A DNA stretch of 64,000 bases from Bacteroidales bacterium. Its GTDB lineage: Bacteria > Bacteroidota > Bacteroidia > Bacteroidales > VadinHA17. Under the pieces are notes generated by a model that worked only from the letters and a program-made list of their open reading frames with translations, ran no database searches and was not told the origin of the DNA. The translations under genes and the position numbers were made by a program. Of the stretch, positions 8,624 to 17,891 are shown in pieces; within the stretch, counting starts at the first letter, position 1, and each line of letters begins with the position of its first letter. Where the stretch lies: positions 1 to 64,000 of the forward strand of contig WXFD01000034.1 of assembly GCA_009877105.1 (NCBI GenBank), in the 5' to 3' direction.

Positions 8624-10456
8624 TCAAAAATCCAGGTTTTCCCTTGTCTCTCCGCAACTGAGCATTTCCTCCCCGAAATAAGGATTGCGGATCTCCCCGG
8701 TTTCACTCAGCCAGTATCCTCCGTTGTTATTGTTGAACATCGGGCAGAACTGGTAATACAGGGTTTTACCTGCCAGTCCGTAAGTTTTGATGGCAATATA
8801 AAGATTATTGCTTAATTTCTGAAAAGCCAGCCGCTGATTCATAAGTCCATCTGAAGCAATCAATTCCGTAACATTCCTCAGAAGTTTGTCAGACAATGTA
8901 TTCCACTGCAATCGGTCGTTTTCCGGAAGGGGTTTCAGGTCGGATTTCAAAAAAGCCTGCTTCAGCTTCTCTGCCTCCTGTTTCACCTTTTCGGGATCGC
9001 TTTCCACCAGTGAGTTCTTAAGACTCAGATACCGGTCAAGAACACTGGTCAGCTGTTTTTTAAAATCACTGCTCACATTGATCTTCGCTGGTGCATCCTT
9101 TGCGTCATCTTTCAGCTTCCGGTCAGAGAGGGTTTCGGTGTTGTCCGGGCCCGGCTTTCCCGCTCCCATACCGTGTACTAACATGGCTGCAGCATTGTCA
9201 GGCGGATTCATCATGCTTGGTTTGCCTTCAAGCTGTGCAGCAGCATCCACGCTGAATGTTCCCCGGGTCACTATCTCTTCACCTTCCTTCAGACCATCGG
9301 TAACAATATAACTGTCGCCAAGGGCCGGACCCAATTCGATTACCCTCATTCTGAAAACAGGTTCTTCTTCCCCGGGATCCTTAACATACACTATGGATCG
9401 TTTACCTGTCCAAAGGACGGCCGACCCGGGAATAACAAGATTATTGCTGTACTCCTTCAGGTCTGATGACACTGTTCCGGTTGCATACATTTCGGGTTTC
9501 AGCTTTCCTGAAACATTGGCCGCCTCCACCCGGACTTTTGCAACCCTGGTAACGGGGTCGATCACCGGATCGATAAACACTATGTTCCCTGAAAAAACTG
9601 AACCCGGTATGGCCCGGACAGTAAAATCAACCTTATCGCCCCGCCTGATAAAGGGAAGATCGGTTTCATAGGCATCGAACTCCACCCATACACGTGAAAG
9701 GTCAGCAATGTCAAAAAGCACCGTACCCTGCGAAACATAATCCCCTGTGCTTACCCTGCGGGCCCGGACTGTTCCGGAAGTGTTCGACAAAACATCGAAA
9801 TTGTCCGTTGCCGGCCCGGAATTTTCCAATGCTTCAATCTGCTCGTCAGTCAGCTTCCATTTACGGAGTTTTTCCCTGGCCGCTTCATAGAATTCAGGAT
9901 ACAACTTCCTGGTTGCGGCTGTTTCAATCAATTCCTGGCGTGCGTTCACCAGCTCCGGAGAATAAATCTCAGCGAGTTTCTGTCCCTTCCTCACCTGCTC
10001 ACCTGTAAAGTTCACAAGGAGTTTTTCTATCCTTCCCGGCACATGGGCAACCTGGCTCTGGAAAAGTCTTTCATCGATCTGAACTTTTCCATAAAGCCTG
10101 ATCTGTCTGACAGGCTTCTGCCACGACACTTTCGTGGTAAGAACATTGGCCAGCTCTGCTGCTTCCTTCGACAGGTGAATTGCATCCGGATCAGTATGCA
10201 GGGAACCTCCTTTCAGAAGAGGAATTAGATCCATTCCGCAGATGGGACATTTGCCAGGGTGATCCATTCTTATCTGGGGATGCATGGAACAGGTCCAAAC
10301 TGTAGCCTGTTCAACCTCCGTCTGATGATCGTGCAATGTTTCCCTGACCTCCCGGGAATGGAAGAAGATCCGCCCGAGTAATAGGCCTAGGACAAGAAAG
10401 ATCCCGTATTTCAGCAGTTTGACGGAGGATTCATTGAATGATTTCAGGATTCTCAT
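8624..10456 (-). CDS. cusB: RND efflux periplasmic adaptor (CusB-like) with metal-binding and DUF3347 domains
   Basis: A 610-aa membrane-fusion protein that should bridge the CusA-like pump and the TolC-like channel. After one N-terminal membrane anchor it has a heavy-metal-binding motif at about residues 54-78 (WTCSMHP, then CPICGM), which in CusB-like proteins picks up Cu or Ag. The barrel-sandwich hybrid and hairpin follow (VAHVPGRIEKLLVNFTGEQV, then LSNTSGTVRARRVSTGDYV). The C-terminal roughly 140 residues form a DUF3347 domain common on Bacteroidota adaptors (KQLTSVLDRYLSLKNSL, ending YYQFCPM). It lies 10 bp downstream of the TolC-like gene in the operon. Choice between Cu/Ag and divalent ions cannot be settled from sequence; the CxMHP motif favours Cu. 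Confidence 0.9.
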   Translation of the reverse strand: MRILKSFNESSVKLLKYGIFLVLGLLLGRIFFHSREVRETLHDHQTEVEQATVWTCSMHPQIRMDHPGKCPICGMDLIPLLKGGSLHTDPDAIHLSKEAAELANVLTTKVSWQKPVRQIRLYGKVQIDERLFQSQVAHVPGRIEKLLVNFTGEQVRKGQKLAEIYSPELVNARQELIETAATRKLYPEFYEAAREKLRKWKLTDEQIEALENSGPATDNFDVLSNTSGTVRARRVSTGDYVSQGTVLFDIADLSRVWVEFDAYETDLPFIRRGDKVDFTVRAIPGSVFSGNIVFIDPVIDPVTRVAKVRVEAANVSGKLKPEMYATGTVSSDLKEYSNNLVIPGSAVLWTGKRSIVYVKDPGEEEPVFRMRVIELGPALGDSYIVTDGLKEGEEIVTRGTFSVDAAAQLEGKPSMMNPPDNAAAMLVHGMGAGKPGPDNTETLSDRKLKDDAKDAPAKINVSSDFKKQLTSVLDRYLSLKNSLVESDPEKVKQEAEKLKQAFLKSDLKPLPENDRLQWNTLSDKLLRNVTELIASDGLMNQRLAFQKLSNNLYIAIKTYGLAGKTLYYQFCPMFNNNNGGYWLSETGEIRNPYFGEEMLSCGETRENLDF

Positions 10457-10466
10457 TGTTCTTCAA

Positions 10467-11918
10467 TTAATTGAATTTAGAAGCAGGCGCAAGCCTGTTT
10501 AACCAGGCGCTGGCCGTGCCAAAGTCTGTAATTGCCTCAACCTGTTTAAGCTCATAATCAAGAAGCTGCTGCCTTGCCCGTAAAACATCAGCAAGAGGAG
10601 CAGTGGATGCCCGGAAGGCTTTGAGCATTATCTCAAACGACCTGGATGCAAGCTCATACTGGTCATAATAAAGTTCCATTCTCCTCCTCGCATCATTGTA
10701 TAGCTGGATGGCGCTGTAATATTCACTGTTAAGTGAATTGGAAGCAGCCTGAAGACTGTAGGAGCCGGCCTTGCCCAGCAGATCAGCTTCCTCCTTCATG
10801 GCCCTGTATTTTTTCCTGTAAACCGGAACGGTAACACTGACCATCGGCATAATCATATCCATACCGTTCATTGCAGATGTGGACATGGAGCTTCTCCCCA
10901 CCAATGAATAACTGAGCCCGAGGCCTACCATGGGAAAGCCCATTCCTGTCACCATTTTTTTTCTCGACTTGTAAGCTTCCTGTTCAAAGCTCAGCATACC
11001 CAGCATCGGATTATTATTCAGGAGTGAATCGGGAATGACTGAAAGATATGGATGAAGCGTGTCAGGTATTAAGACGTCAGCCGTATAAACATATGTTGAC
11101 GGCGGCCTGTTGAGAAAACCGTTGAATTGTGCAACTACCACCCGTTCCCTGTCATTGAGGCTGGCTATCCTGTTTTGCAGTTCACCGGTTTCTATCCTGA
11201 TCCTGTAAAGATCAGTAAGACCTGAACTGCCAGCCGAAGATCCCATCGACCCTGACTGCATGGAGCTGCCGGCCTGCCCTGTGGACATGGCACCCCGGGC
11301 AGACTGATTGGCTCCCATTCCACGCATCCCGTTCCCTGGGCCCGAAGGTACGGCAGGGCTTGTTTGCTCCTCTGCTCCCGATTGGCCGCCGGCGGATCCT
11401 GATTGTTCCGCTTCGGGTGCTGAAAAACTGGTAAGGGTCAGCTGTTCAATTATCCTGAGTATTTCAATATTCTTTTCTGAAATATCTTTTTCTTTCCGTA
11501 TCCTGAATAGCTCATACCATGCCTTTTGCACCTCATAACAGACCTGCAGCTTTGAATCCCTGAACAATTCGAATTTTGCTTTTGCCATAAGGCTCATCTC
11601 ATCCCTTGCATTCCTCAGTACCCCGAACCACGGGAACATTTGCATTAGTCTAAGGTCGGCCATCTGTAACCCTGAAACAATTTCCATCGGGGTAAGAAAA
11701 ACCCCGAGCTCCAGTTGCGGATCGGGAAGGGTGCCGGCCTGCGGTATTTTTTTCAGGGAAGCTTCATATTCGGCGAGTCTCTGCATTACCTCAGGATTAT
11801 TAGCCGCAGCAACTTCCATATATTTCAGTAGTGAATCGGGGATCTGCTGGCCGAAGGAATATGCAGGACCTGTCATCAATACCCAGATTAAAAACACAGG
11901 TTTAATTAAAGCTCTCAT
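10467..11918 (-). CDS. cusC: TolC-family outer membrane efflux protein (CusC-like) with a Met/Ser/Gly-rich insert
   Basis: A 483-aa outer-membrane channel with a signal peptide (cleavage near SFGQQ) and two long helical OEP repeats (about 30-160 and 240-480; AGTLPDPQLELGVF, then RLGL-type partners in the second half). It would form the exit duct of the tripartite pump. Between the two repeats, residues about 166-235 are low-complexity and rich in Ser, Gly, Gln and Met (GMRGMG, then MQSGSMGSS). Ordinary TolC proteins lack this, and it may bind soft metals or be a linker. The start codon overlaps the cusA stop by 4 bp (translational coupling) and the stop lies 10 bp before cusB. Confidence 0.88.
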   Translation of the reverse strand: MRALIKPVFLIWVLMTGPAYSFGQQIPDSLLKYMEVAAANNPEVMQRLAEYEASLKKIPQAGTLPDPQLELGVFLTPMEIVSGLQMADLRLMQMFPWFGVLRNARDEMSLMAKAKFELFRDSKLQVCYEVQKAWYELFRIRKEKDISEKNIEILRIIEQLTLTSFSAPEAEQSGSAGGQSGAEEQTSPAVPSGPGNGMRGMGANQSARGAMSTGQAGSSMQSGSMGSSAGSSGLTDLYRIRIETGELQNRIASLNDRERVVVAQFNGFLNRPPSTYVYTADVLIPDTLHPYLSVIPDSLLNNNPMLGMLSFEQEAYKSRKKMVTGMGFPMVGLGLSYSLVGRSSMSTSAMNGMDMIMPMVSVTVPVYRKKYRAMKEEADLLGKAGSYSLQAASNSLNSEYYSAIQLYNDARRRMELYYDQYELASRSFEIMLKAFRASTAPLADVLRARQQLLDYELKQVEAITDFGTASAWLNRLAPASKFN

Positions 11919-14900
11919 TTTTCAATTTGATTAACAGATACCAATGTGTGATGTTTCAGGGCATTCTCCCTCCATATTGCCTGGAAAAGCGGAACCACAA
12001 AAACAGTCATAACCTGTATGATCATTCCCCCGAAGGCCGGAATGGCCATCGGAACCATAATATCAGCGCCTTTGCCTGAAGATGAGAGCACCGGCAGCAG
12101 GGCAATTACGGTTACCGCTGTTGTCATCATGGCAGGCCGGATCCTCTTTTTGCCCGCTGTCAGCACTGCCTGCCTGACTTCATGAACAGTGGTGAGTTTG
12201 TGTTCTTCGAAAACCTGGTGGATATATGTACCCATGATAACCCCGTCATTTGTGGCAATGCCGAATAAGGCAATAAATCCAACCCAAACGGCAACGCTGA
12301 GATTGATTGTATGCATCTGGAAAAGGTCGCGCATGTTGAGTCCGGCCACTGAGAAATTCATGAACCAATCCTGTCCGTAAAGCCATAGCATAATAAATCC
12401 TCCCGAAAAAGCTACGAACACACCTGAGAAATGAATCAATGATGCTGTAACGGTACGGAACTGGAAGTATAAAAGAAGAAAAATCACAATAAGACTGACC
12501 GGAATAACAACAGCGAGCCGCCTGGTTGCCCTGACCTGGTTTTCGTAATTTCCGGCGAATTTATACGTCACGCCTGCAGGAAGTACGATATCACCCGAAT
12601 CAATTCCCGATTTCAGGATCTTTCCGGCTTCATTTACAACATCCACCTCCGCCTTACCCTCATGCTTGTCGAAGATCACGTAGCCCACAAGGAAAGTGTT
12701 CTCGCTCTGGATCATCTGTGCATCGCGCGTATAAACTATGTCTGCGATTTCTCCGAGGGGGATCTGGGTCCCGTTTAATGCAGGAACAAGAATTTTTTCT
12801 ATCTCCTCCGGGCTGTCCCTGAGCTCCCTTGCGTAGCGCACCCTGAGAGGAAACCTTTCCCTGCCCTCAACCGATGTCGATAAAGCCATGCCTCCCACAG
12901 CAGCCTGAAGTACATCCTGTACTCCGCTGACCGTCATTCCATATCGCGCCATCGCTTCCCGGTCGAGCCTGATTTCAAGATACGGGGCTCCTATTGCCCG
13001 GTCGTAAAATACTGTTAAAGGATTAACAGATGGTACTTCCTTAAGGGCTTTTTCAAACTGCGTCCCGGCCAGTTCAATGGATGCGAGATCGGGACCGTAC
13101 ACTTTGAGGCCCATGGGAGCGCGCAAACCCGTTGAAAGCATTACCAGCCTCGTTTCAATCGGCTGCAGTTTCGGGGCAGATGTCAAACCCGGAATATCAG
13201 TCACCTTTACTATCTCTTTCCAGATATCATCGGATTTCCTTATATCCGGCCGCCACTGGCGGAAATACTTGCCTTTCTTCCCCGGAATAAGACTGTCAGC
13301 CGGAATGACCCTGAATTTTTCATTTGCCGGATTGTATTTAACGCCTCCCTTCAGAATGAAATTCCCTTCCCTGTCTGTGCTGAACCGCATCCTTCGCCCA
13401 TTTTCATCGAGAATGTATTCAGGCCGGTAATTGATGGTATTTTCAAACATCTGTACAGGTGCCGGATCAAGGGCCGAATTCACCCTGCCCCATTTGCCAA
13501 CGGCCGACTCGACTTCGGGAATGGCCGAAAGCCGCAGGTCGAGGGTTTTTACATACTCAAGGTTTTTTTCGATTCCCGAATGGGGCATGCTCGTTGGCAT
13601 CAGCAAAAAGGAACCTTCATCCAGCGCGGGCATGAATTCCTTTCCCGCCCCCGGAAAGAGTCCTGCCGCATTCTGCCAGAAATGCGTCTGCCTTATCTTT
13701 TTCCATCCGGCTTTTTCAAAGCCCGCGGCAACAAAACCTGCAACCCGGTCGAAGCCCTGCCATGCCAGCAACCCGAAAATCAGGGTGAATGCCGGGATCA
13801 GCAGGAATTTTCGCTTGTTTTCCAGGGCCCATGTCAGAATGTTCTCATAAAAATGAACCATTGACATAAGTGCAATGAGTATGACCGAAACGGTCCCTGC
13901 CACAAAAAGAAAATTGGAAAGCTCACTGTTGCGGGCCCCAAGCGGCAGCCATCCCTTTGCAAGATACCATGTGGCGAAAAGGACAGTAATGATTATATTG
14001 ATGTAATCAGGGTACTTTTCCCTCCCTGTACCCCAGCGGTAACCAAAAAGATTGTTCAGACCGACAGCTGACAGGGCAAGCGCGGGCCAGAAGTGCCAGA
14101 CTGCTGATATGACCAGTCCGACCGGGATCAGAATAATATTCCATATCCGCCTGATCCTCTTCCTGTCAAATGAAACATTGAAAAGAATATGGACCATGGT
14201 GGGCAGTACTACAATACCCAGGATAAATGCCGACAGAAGTGCGAAGGTTTTTGTGTATGCAAGAGGATGGAACAATTTTCCTTCCTGTGCCTGCATGGCA
14301 AAGACCGGAAGAAAGCTAACCACCGTGGTGGCAACAGAAGTTACCACTGCGGCCCTGACCTCGGTGGTGGCAAGGTAAATGACGTTTAACAGCTGTTTAC
14401 CTTTCAATCCCCGGTTCTCAGGCATTTCCAGGTGACGCAGTATGTTCTCTACATCAACAATCCCGATATCCACCATCACCCCGATTGCAATGGCAATACC
14501 CGACAATGCCACAATATTCGCATCCACGCCTGACAGCCTCATCAGTGTAAATGTCATCAGCACCCCTGCAGGCAGAAGGCCGGAAACCACCAGGGAAGCC
14601 CTCAAATTAAGAACAAGCACGATTATTACAATGATACTTATAAGGATCTCATGCGACAGGGCAGTTTCGAGCGTTCCCAGGGTTTCCCTAATAAGGCCGG
14701 TTCTGTCATAGAATGGGACTATTGTTACCTTCGAAACGGTACCATCGGGCAGTGTTTTTTGCGGCAGTCCGGATTCAATTTCACTTATCCTGGCTTTAAC
14801 GCTGTTAATCACCTCGAGCGGATTCGACTTATATCGCGCCACGACAACGCCACCAACCGCCTCTGCTCCTGATTTGTCAAGGCCTCCCCTACGGGTTGCA

Positions 14901-15766
14901 GGCCCGAAACCAACCTTCGCGACATCTTTTACCCTGACAGGAACGCCGTTTTTCACTGTCACAACTGAAAGTTCAAGATCTTCAAGGCTTTTGACATATC
15001 CCAGTCCCCTGATAATATATTCGACATTGTTAAGCTCCATGGTTTCTGCCCCGGCATCCAGATTCGCCAGTTTTACTGCATCCATTACATCCATCACTGA
15101 CACCCCGAATGCTTTGAGGGCACCTGGATCGAGATCGACCTGGTACTCCTTGATATATCCCCCGACTGAAGCGACTTCAGCAACCCCTTCAGCTGCTGAC
15201 AGTCCATACCTGACATAAAAATCCTGGATCGATCTTAACTCCTGGGGATCCCAGCCGCCCGCCGGCTGTCCTGTTTCCGGATTCCTGCCTTCCAATGTAT
15301 ACCAGAATACCTGTCCCAGGGCTGTTGCATCAGGTCCGAGAGAGGGCTGAACGCCGGCCGGAAGTGTCCCCGGAGGAAGGGAATTCAGCTTTTCAAGTAT
15401 CCTCGACCTGCTCCAGTAAAACTCAACATTGTCATTGAAAATGATGTATATGAAGGACATGCCGAACATTGACGTGCTCCTTATTGTCCGGACCCCCGGG
15501 ATCCCCAGCAGGGCAGTGGTAAGCGGATATGTTACCTGGTCCTGGATATCCCTGGGTGAACGCCCCATCCATTCAGTTGAGACGATCTGTTGATTCTCAC
15601 CGATATCCGGAATAGCATCAACGGGAACCGGTTCACGTGGCAGGACGGAGGTTTTCAGATTGAACGGCATTGTAACAAGCCCGGTCACAATGAAAGCTCC
15701 GAATAATATAAAGGTGATGAGCCTGTTTTCAAGAAAATATTTTACCAGCCGGTTAAACATGGTCAC
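11915..15766 (-). CDS. cusA: heavy-metal RND efflux pump (CusA/CzcA family)
   Basis: A 1283-aa proton-driven inner-membrane transporter that exports metal from the periplasm or membrane through the adaptor and TolC-like channel. The N-terminus (YFLENRLITFILF), the porter-domain segments (STEWMGRSPRDIQDQVTYPL; LPAGVQPSLGPDATALGQVFWYTL) and the TM4 region (GIAIAIGVMVDIGIVDVENI) are typical of HME-RND pumps, as is the Met-containing segment LDPAPVQMFENTINY. It is longer than the E. coli CusA (about 1050 aa), because of additional hydrophobic sequence at about residues 540-680, a form usual in Bacteroidota. Its 3' end overlaps the TolC-like gene by 4 bp. Cu/Ag is the likeliest substrate given the neighbouring CxxC proteins. 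Confidence 0.93.
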   Translation of the reverse strand: MTMFNRLVKYFLENRLITFILFGAFIVTGLVTMPFNLKTSVLPREPVPVDAIPDIGENQQIVSTEWMGRSPRDIQDQVTYPLTTALLGIPGVRTIRSTSMFGMSFIYIIFNDNVEFYWSRSRILEKLNSLPPGTLPAGVQPSLGPDATALGQVFWYTLEGRNPETGQPAGGWDPQELRSIQDFYVRYGLSAAEGVAEVASVGGYIKEYQVDLDPGALKAFGVSVMDVMDAVKLANLDAGAETMELNNVEYIIRGLGYVKSLEDLELSVVTVKNGVPVRVKDVAKVGFGPATRRGGLDKSGAEAVGGVVVARYKSNPLEVINSVKARISEIESGLPQKTLPDGTVSKVTIVPFYDRTGLIRETLGTLETALSHEILISIIVIIVLVLNLRASLVVSGLLPAGVLMTFTLMRLSGVDANIVALSGIAIAIGVMVDIGIVDVENILRHLEMPENRGLKGKQLLNVIYLATTEVRAAVVTSVATTVVSFLPVFAMQAQEGKLFHPLAYTKTFALLSAFILGIVVLPTMVHILFNVSFDRKRIRRIWNIILIPVGLVISAVWHFWPALALSAVGLNNLFGYRWGTGREKYPDYINIIITVLFATWYLAKGWLPLGARNSELSNFLFVAGTVSVILIALMSMVHFYENILTWALENKRKFLLIPAFTLIFGLLAWQGFDRVAGFVAAGFEKAGWKKIRQTHFWQNAAGLFPGAGKEFMPALDEGSFLLMPTSMPHSGIEKNLEYVKTLDLRLSAIPEVESAVGKWGRVNSALDPAPVQMFENTINYRPEYILDENGRRMRFSTDREGNFILKGGVKYNPANEKFRVIPADSLIPGKKGKYFRQWRPDIRKSDDIWKEIVKVTDIPGLTSAPKLQPIETRLVMLSTGLRAPMGLKVYGPDLASIELAGTQFEKALKEVPSVNPLTVFYDRAIGAPYLEIRLDREAMARYGMTVSGVQDVLQAAVGGMALSTSVEGRERFPLRVRYARELRDSPEEIEKILVPALNGTQIPLGEIADIVYTRDAQMIQSENTFLVGYVIFDKHEGKAEVDVVNEAGKILKSGIDSGDIVLPAGVTYKFAGNYENQVRATRRLAVVIPVSLIVIFLLLYFQFRTVTASLIHFSGVFVAFSGGFIMLWLYGQDWFMNFSVAGLNMRDLFQMHTINLSVAVWVGFIALFGIATNDGVIMGTYIHQVFEEHKLTTVHEVRQAVLTAGKKRIRPAMMTTAVTVIALLPVLSSSGKGADIMVPMAIPAFGGMIIQVMTVFVVPLFQAIWRENALKHHTLVSVNQIEK

Positions 15767-15819
15767 GGAATGTTAATCGCGGCATGAAGAAGCAGGCCGG
15801 ATGCAGTATGATCGGCCTT

Positions 15820-16191
15820 TCATTGCTTCGCTCTTTCATAATGACAGCAACCCGGAAGCTTTGCATATACATCATCGGGTGCTTTGTATTTTTCGGTATC
15901 GTGGCCGACAGATGCCAGCTTTTTGCTAATTGCATCCCTCCCTGTAACTGAGGGATCGAATGTAACAGTGAGAAGCTGTGTCTTGCCATCCCATGAGGCG
16001 CTGGTAGCACCGGCTTCCTTCGCGGTTTTTTCGATACGTGTCTTGCACATATCACACTTTCCCCATACCTTAAATGACTCCGTCCTGGCCGATACTGAAC
16101 CAGTTGAGCCATCTGTGCGTGTCTGGGCAGGACCAGGCGAGGAAAGGACAGAAGCAAGCAAAACTGCAAGAAAAAGATTCAACGATTTCAT
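15820..16191 (-). CDS. secreted heavy-metal-associated (HMA) domain protein
   Basis: A 123-aa protein with a signal peptide (residues 1-22) and a ferredoxin-like HMA domain of the CopZ/MerP type. The metal-binding motif is C46-D-M-C49, and the fold continues to the FDPSVTGRDAISKKLASVGHDTEKY segment. Unlike cytosolic CopZ it is exported, so it probably carries Cu(I) or a similar ion in the periplasm and delivers it to the RND pump whose gene begins 53 bp downstream. The C-terminal CCHYE adds two more potential ligands. The start at 16191 is the only one that gives a complete signal peptide. Confidence 0.85.
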   Translation of the reverse strand: MKSLNLFLAVLLASVLSSPGPAQTRTDGSTGSVSARTESFKVWGKCDMCKTRIEKTAKEAGATSASWDGKTQLLTVTFDPSVTGRDAISKKLASVGHDTEKYKAPDDVYAKLPGCCHYERAKQ

Positions 16192-16316
16192 GATAAGAAT
16201 TTTTAAGAGTTATAAATACCGGATTTGAATGAATATGGGAATTCGGCCACAACAGGCTTATAAAATTCAGTGAACATGCCTGTCAGACCGCGATTCTTTC
16301 AAGCTAAGGCAGATTA

Positions 16317-16724
16317 TCAGGTACGGAGAATGTAAATCCCCGCAATCGGAATATCCGTTCCCATCGCGGGACCGGGCGGCAAAACCCATGAAACCGGCTC
16401 ATTTGTATAACATTGCCTGAACAGCATATTTAGAAAAACCGGATGCTCGTTCCCGGGGCCGGGATGCTGCAACCTGAAGTATACTGGAAGGTACTTGCCG
16501 CTGATATTGTAAAACACGATCTGATCCTCGCAGCACCTGCTGCCGGCAACAGGTTGGTCCGGCAAAGTGCAGTCTGCGGTTTCCATGCCGCACCCGACCG
16601 GCTTCCCCGTCAGTATCAGTTTCGTTGCTGCAAGCTCCCCGCCGCAGTAATGCCGGTCAATGCCAATTTTTATTCCTGATCCGATCAGGATTAGCGAAAT
16701 AAATATGACAAACACTTTTTTCAT
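16317..16724 (-). CDS. HYC_CC_PP family protein
   Basis: A 135-aa protein with an N-terminal signal or anchor helix and the three signatures that name a conserved Bacteroidota family: H25-Y26-C27 near the N-terminus, C64-C65 in the middle and P116-P117 near the end. Additional cysteines at about 45 and 52 suggest disulphides or metal coordination in the periplasm. The family is found with metal-efflux genes and has no established biochemical role. Here it is the first gene of the efflux operon, 125 bp ahead of the HMA protein, which fits a metal-binding or sensing accessory. That role is inferred only from context and the cysteine pattern. Confidence 0.75.
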   Translation of the reverse strand: MKKVFVIFISLILIGSGIKIGIDRHYCGGELAATKLILTGKPVGCGMETADCTLPDQPVAGSRCCEDQIVFYNISGKYLPVYFRLQHPGPGNEHPVFLNMLFRQCYTNEPVSWVLPPGPAMGTDIPIAGIYILRT

Positions 16725-16905
16725 AACGCTGCGGTCAGCAAAGAAACAAAGCAGTCTGGCTTTTTGTTCAAACCGGGAATTTATAAATTCACCTCATCCT
16801 CAGTCAGAAAAGCACAATATCAGCTTTGTTGGGGCAGAGGAAGATCATAATGGGTTTATTGAGGATTTCAGTCTTTTCCCTCACAAAAAGCAGGAAAAAT
16901 ACCGG

Positions 16906-17553
16906 TTAATCAGGTAAGGTCAGCTCGGGACAGTAAATATCAAGCAGCTCAATTGCCATTTTAAATTTCATTTTAGCGGATTCCCTTAAATCACGGCATG
17001 CACTCTCTTTCTGCCCCAGTTCGATTTTTACCATCGCCCTCCAGAATAATGCATTTCGCTTATCGTCCCTGGTACCAAAAAAAGGCTTCAGAACCCTGTT
17101 GAAATCAACCATGGCACCTTCAAAGTCCTGAAGCTTGAATTTTGCCTGCCCCCTTATAAGGTAATGTCCGGCATGATCCCTGTCCCCTTCAATTGCCTTG
17201 CTGAAATCGATTACAGCCTCCGAATACTGCTGAAGCCTGAATTTTGCCCAGCCCCTGCGGCCATAGGTATTATAATCGTACGGGTTTATTTTCAGTGCCC
17301 TGTCATAATCAGCAATAGCTCCTTCATAATCATTGAGATAGTAACGTGCAACTCCCCTGTTCTCATATGCCTGCAGAAACAACGAATCCCTCCTGACAGC
17401 TTCGGTGAAATTTACTATTGCGCCGATATAGTCTTTCCTGCCTATAAGGAACATGGCATGATTATAGAAAACCAGGGCATCCCTGTTATCTGTCTGTCCT
17501 GATATCCCGGGAAATACCATAAAAAACAATATTGCATATATACCCCGGTTCAT
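16906..17553 (-). CDS. secreted tetratricopeptide repeat protein
   Basis: A 215-aa protein with a signal peptide (residues 1-20) followed by four to five TPR units of 34 residues. Examples are the units around YENRGVARYYLNDYEGAIADYDRAL, YGRRGWAKFRLQQYSEAVIDFSKAI and YLIRGQAKFKLQDFEGAMVDFNRVL. Such repeats form a superhelical protein-binding surface. The protein is probably periplasmic. No enzymatic domain is present and the binding partner is unknown. It lies alone on the minus strand between the metal-efflux operon and the divergently transcribed H-domain/histidine-kinase genes, so its neighbours say little about its job. Confidence 0.8.
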   Translation of the reverse strand: MNRGIYAILFFMVFPGISGQTDNRDALVFYNHAMFLIGRKDYIGAIVNFTEAVRRDSLFLQAYENRGVARYYLNDYEGAIADYDRALKINPYDYNTYGRRGWAKFRLQQYSEAVIDFSKAIEGDRDHAGHYLIRGQAKFKLQDFEGAMVDFNRVLKPFFGTRDDKRNALFWRAMVKIELGQKESACRDLRESAKMKFKMAIELLDIYCPELTLPD

Positions 17554-17680
17554 GATCCCGCTGATTTAACCCTATACAAAGATAGATAAAACCAGCCTGA
17601 ATTCATACACGTAACCCCATGAACCTGAAGTTGCTGAAATATCTGACATCAGCGATGAAATGAGGAGATTCCGTTCTGAT

Positions 17681-17784
17681 TGTTGTATATTGCAACACTG
17701 TATAATATTTCAACACTTATTCTATATAATTGTGTATCTGCTTTTTAATATTATTTTCATTATGTGTTGTGTATTATTTCAACA
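17681..17784 (+). repeat. upstream repeats, candidate enhancer sites for the sigma-54 regulator
   Basis: Three related sites lie upstream of the sigma-54-like promoter. The first is the near-palindrome TGTTGTATATTGCAACA at 17681-17697. The second is TGTATAATATTTCAACA at 17699-17715. The third is TGTGTATTATTTCAACA at 17768-17784. Sites two and three agree at 15 of 17 positions and are 69 bp apart. They lie about 70-170 bp upstream of the -24 element, the usual distance for activator sites of sigma-54 enhancer-binding proteins. A regulator of that class is encoded in the same gene set. Binding itself is an inference. Confidence 0.5.
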
Positions 17785-17850
17785 ATAATGTGTGTTTAAT
17801 ATTTAAGCATTATTTTTATATATCATTGATATAGTGTTTATTACGTCGAT

Positions 17851-17865
17851 TGGCACGGTTATTGG
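17851..17865 (+). promoter_or_regulatory. sigma-54 (-24/-12) promoter
   Basis: TGGCACG-GTTA-TTGG matches the RpoN consensus TGGCACG-N4-TTGC with a single change. The GG and the -12 dinucleotide are separated by exactly 10 bases. Transcription would start near 17876, 16 bases before the ATG at 17892. The downstream gene set includes a sigma-54-dependent response regulator, which suggests positive autoregulation. Confidence 0.7.
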
Positions 17866-17891
17866 AATTATAAGGTAAAAATTAACATCTT

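Larger units (their letters stand above)
17554..17891. other. 338-bp AT-rich divergent intergenic region
   Basis: No credible ORF is present. The right-hand 200 bases are strongly AT-rich and hold the three repeats (17681-17784) and the sigma-54-like promoter (17851-17865) described separately. The left part must also contain the promoter of the divergent TPR gene, but I could not identify a convincing -7 box for it. Confidence 0.6.

Noticed and set aside
13077..13864. Long open frames on the plus strand inside the CusA gene
   Set aside because: They lie entirely within a strongly supported gene in another frame, are Ser/Pro/Arg-rich and match no family. They are shadows of the coding sequence.
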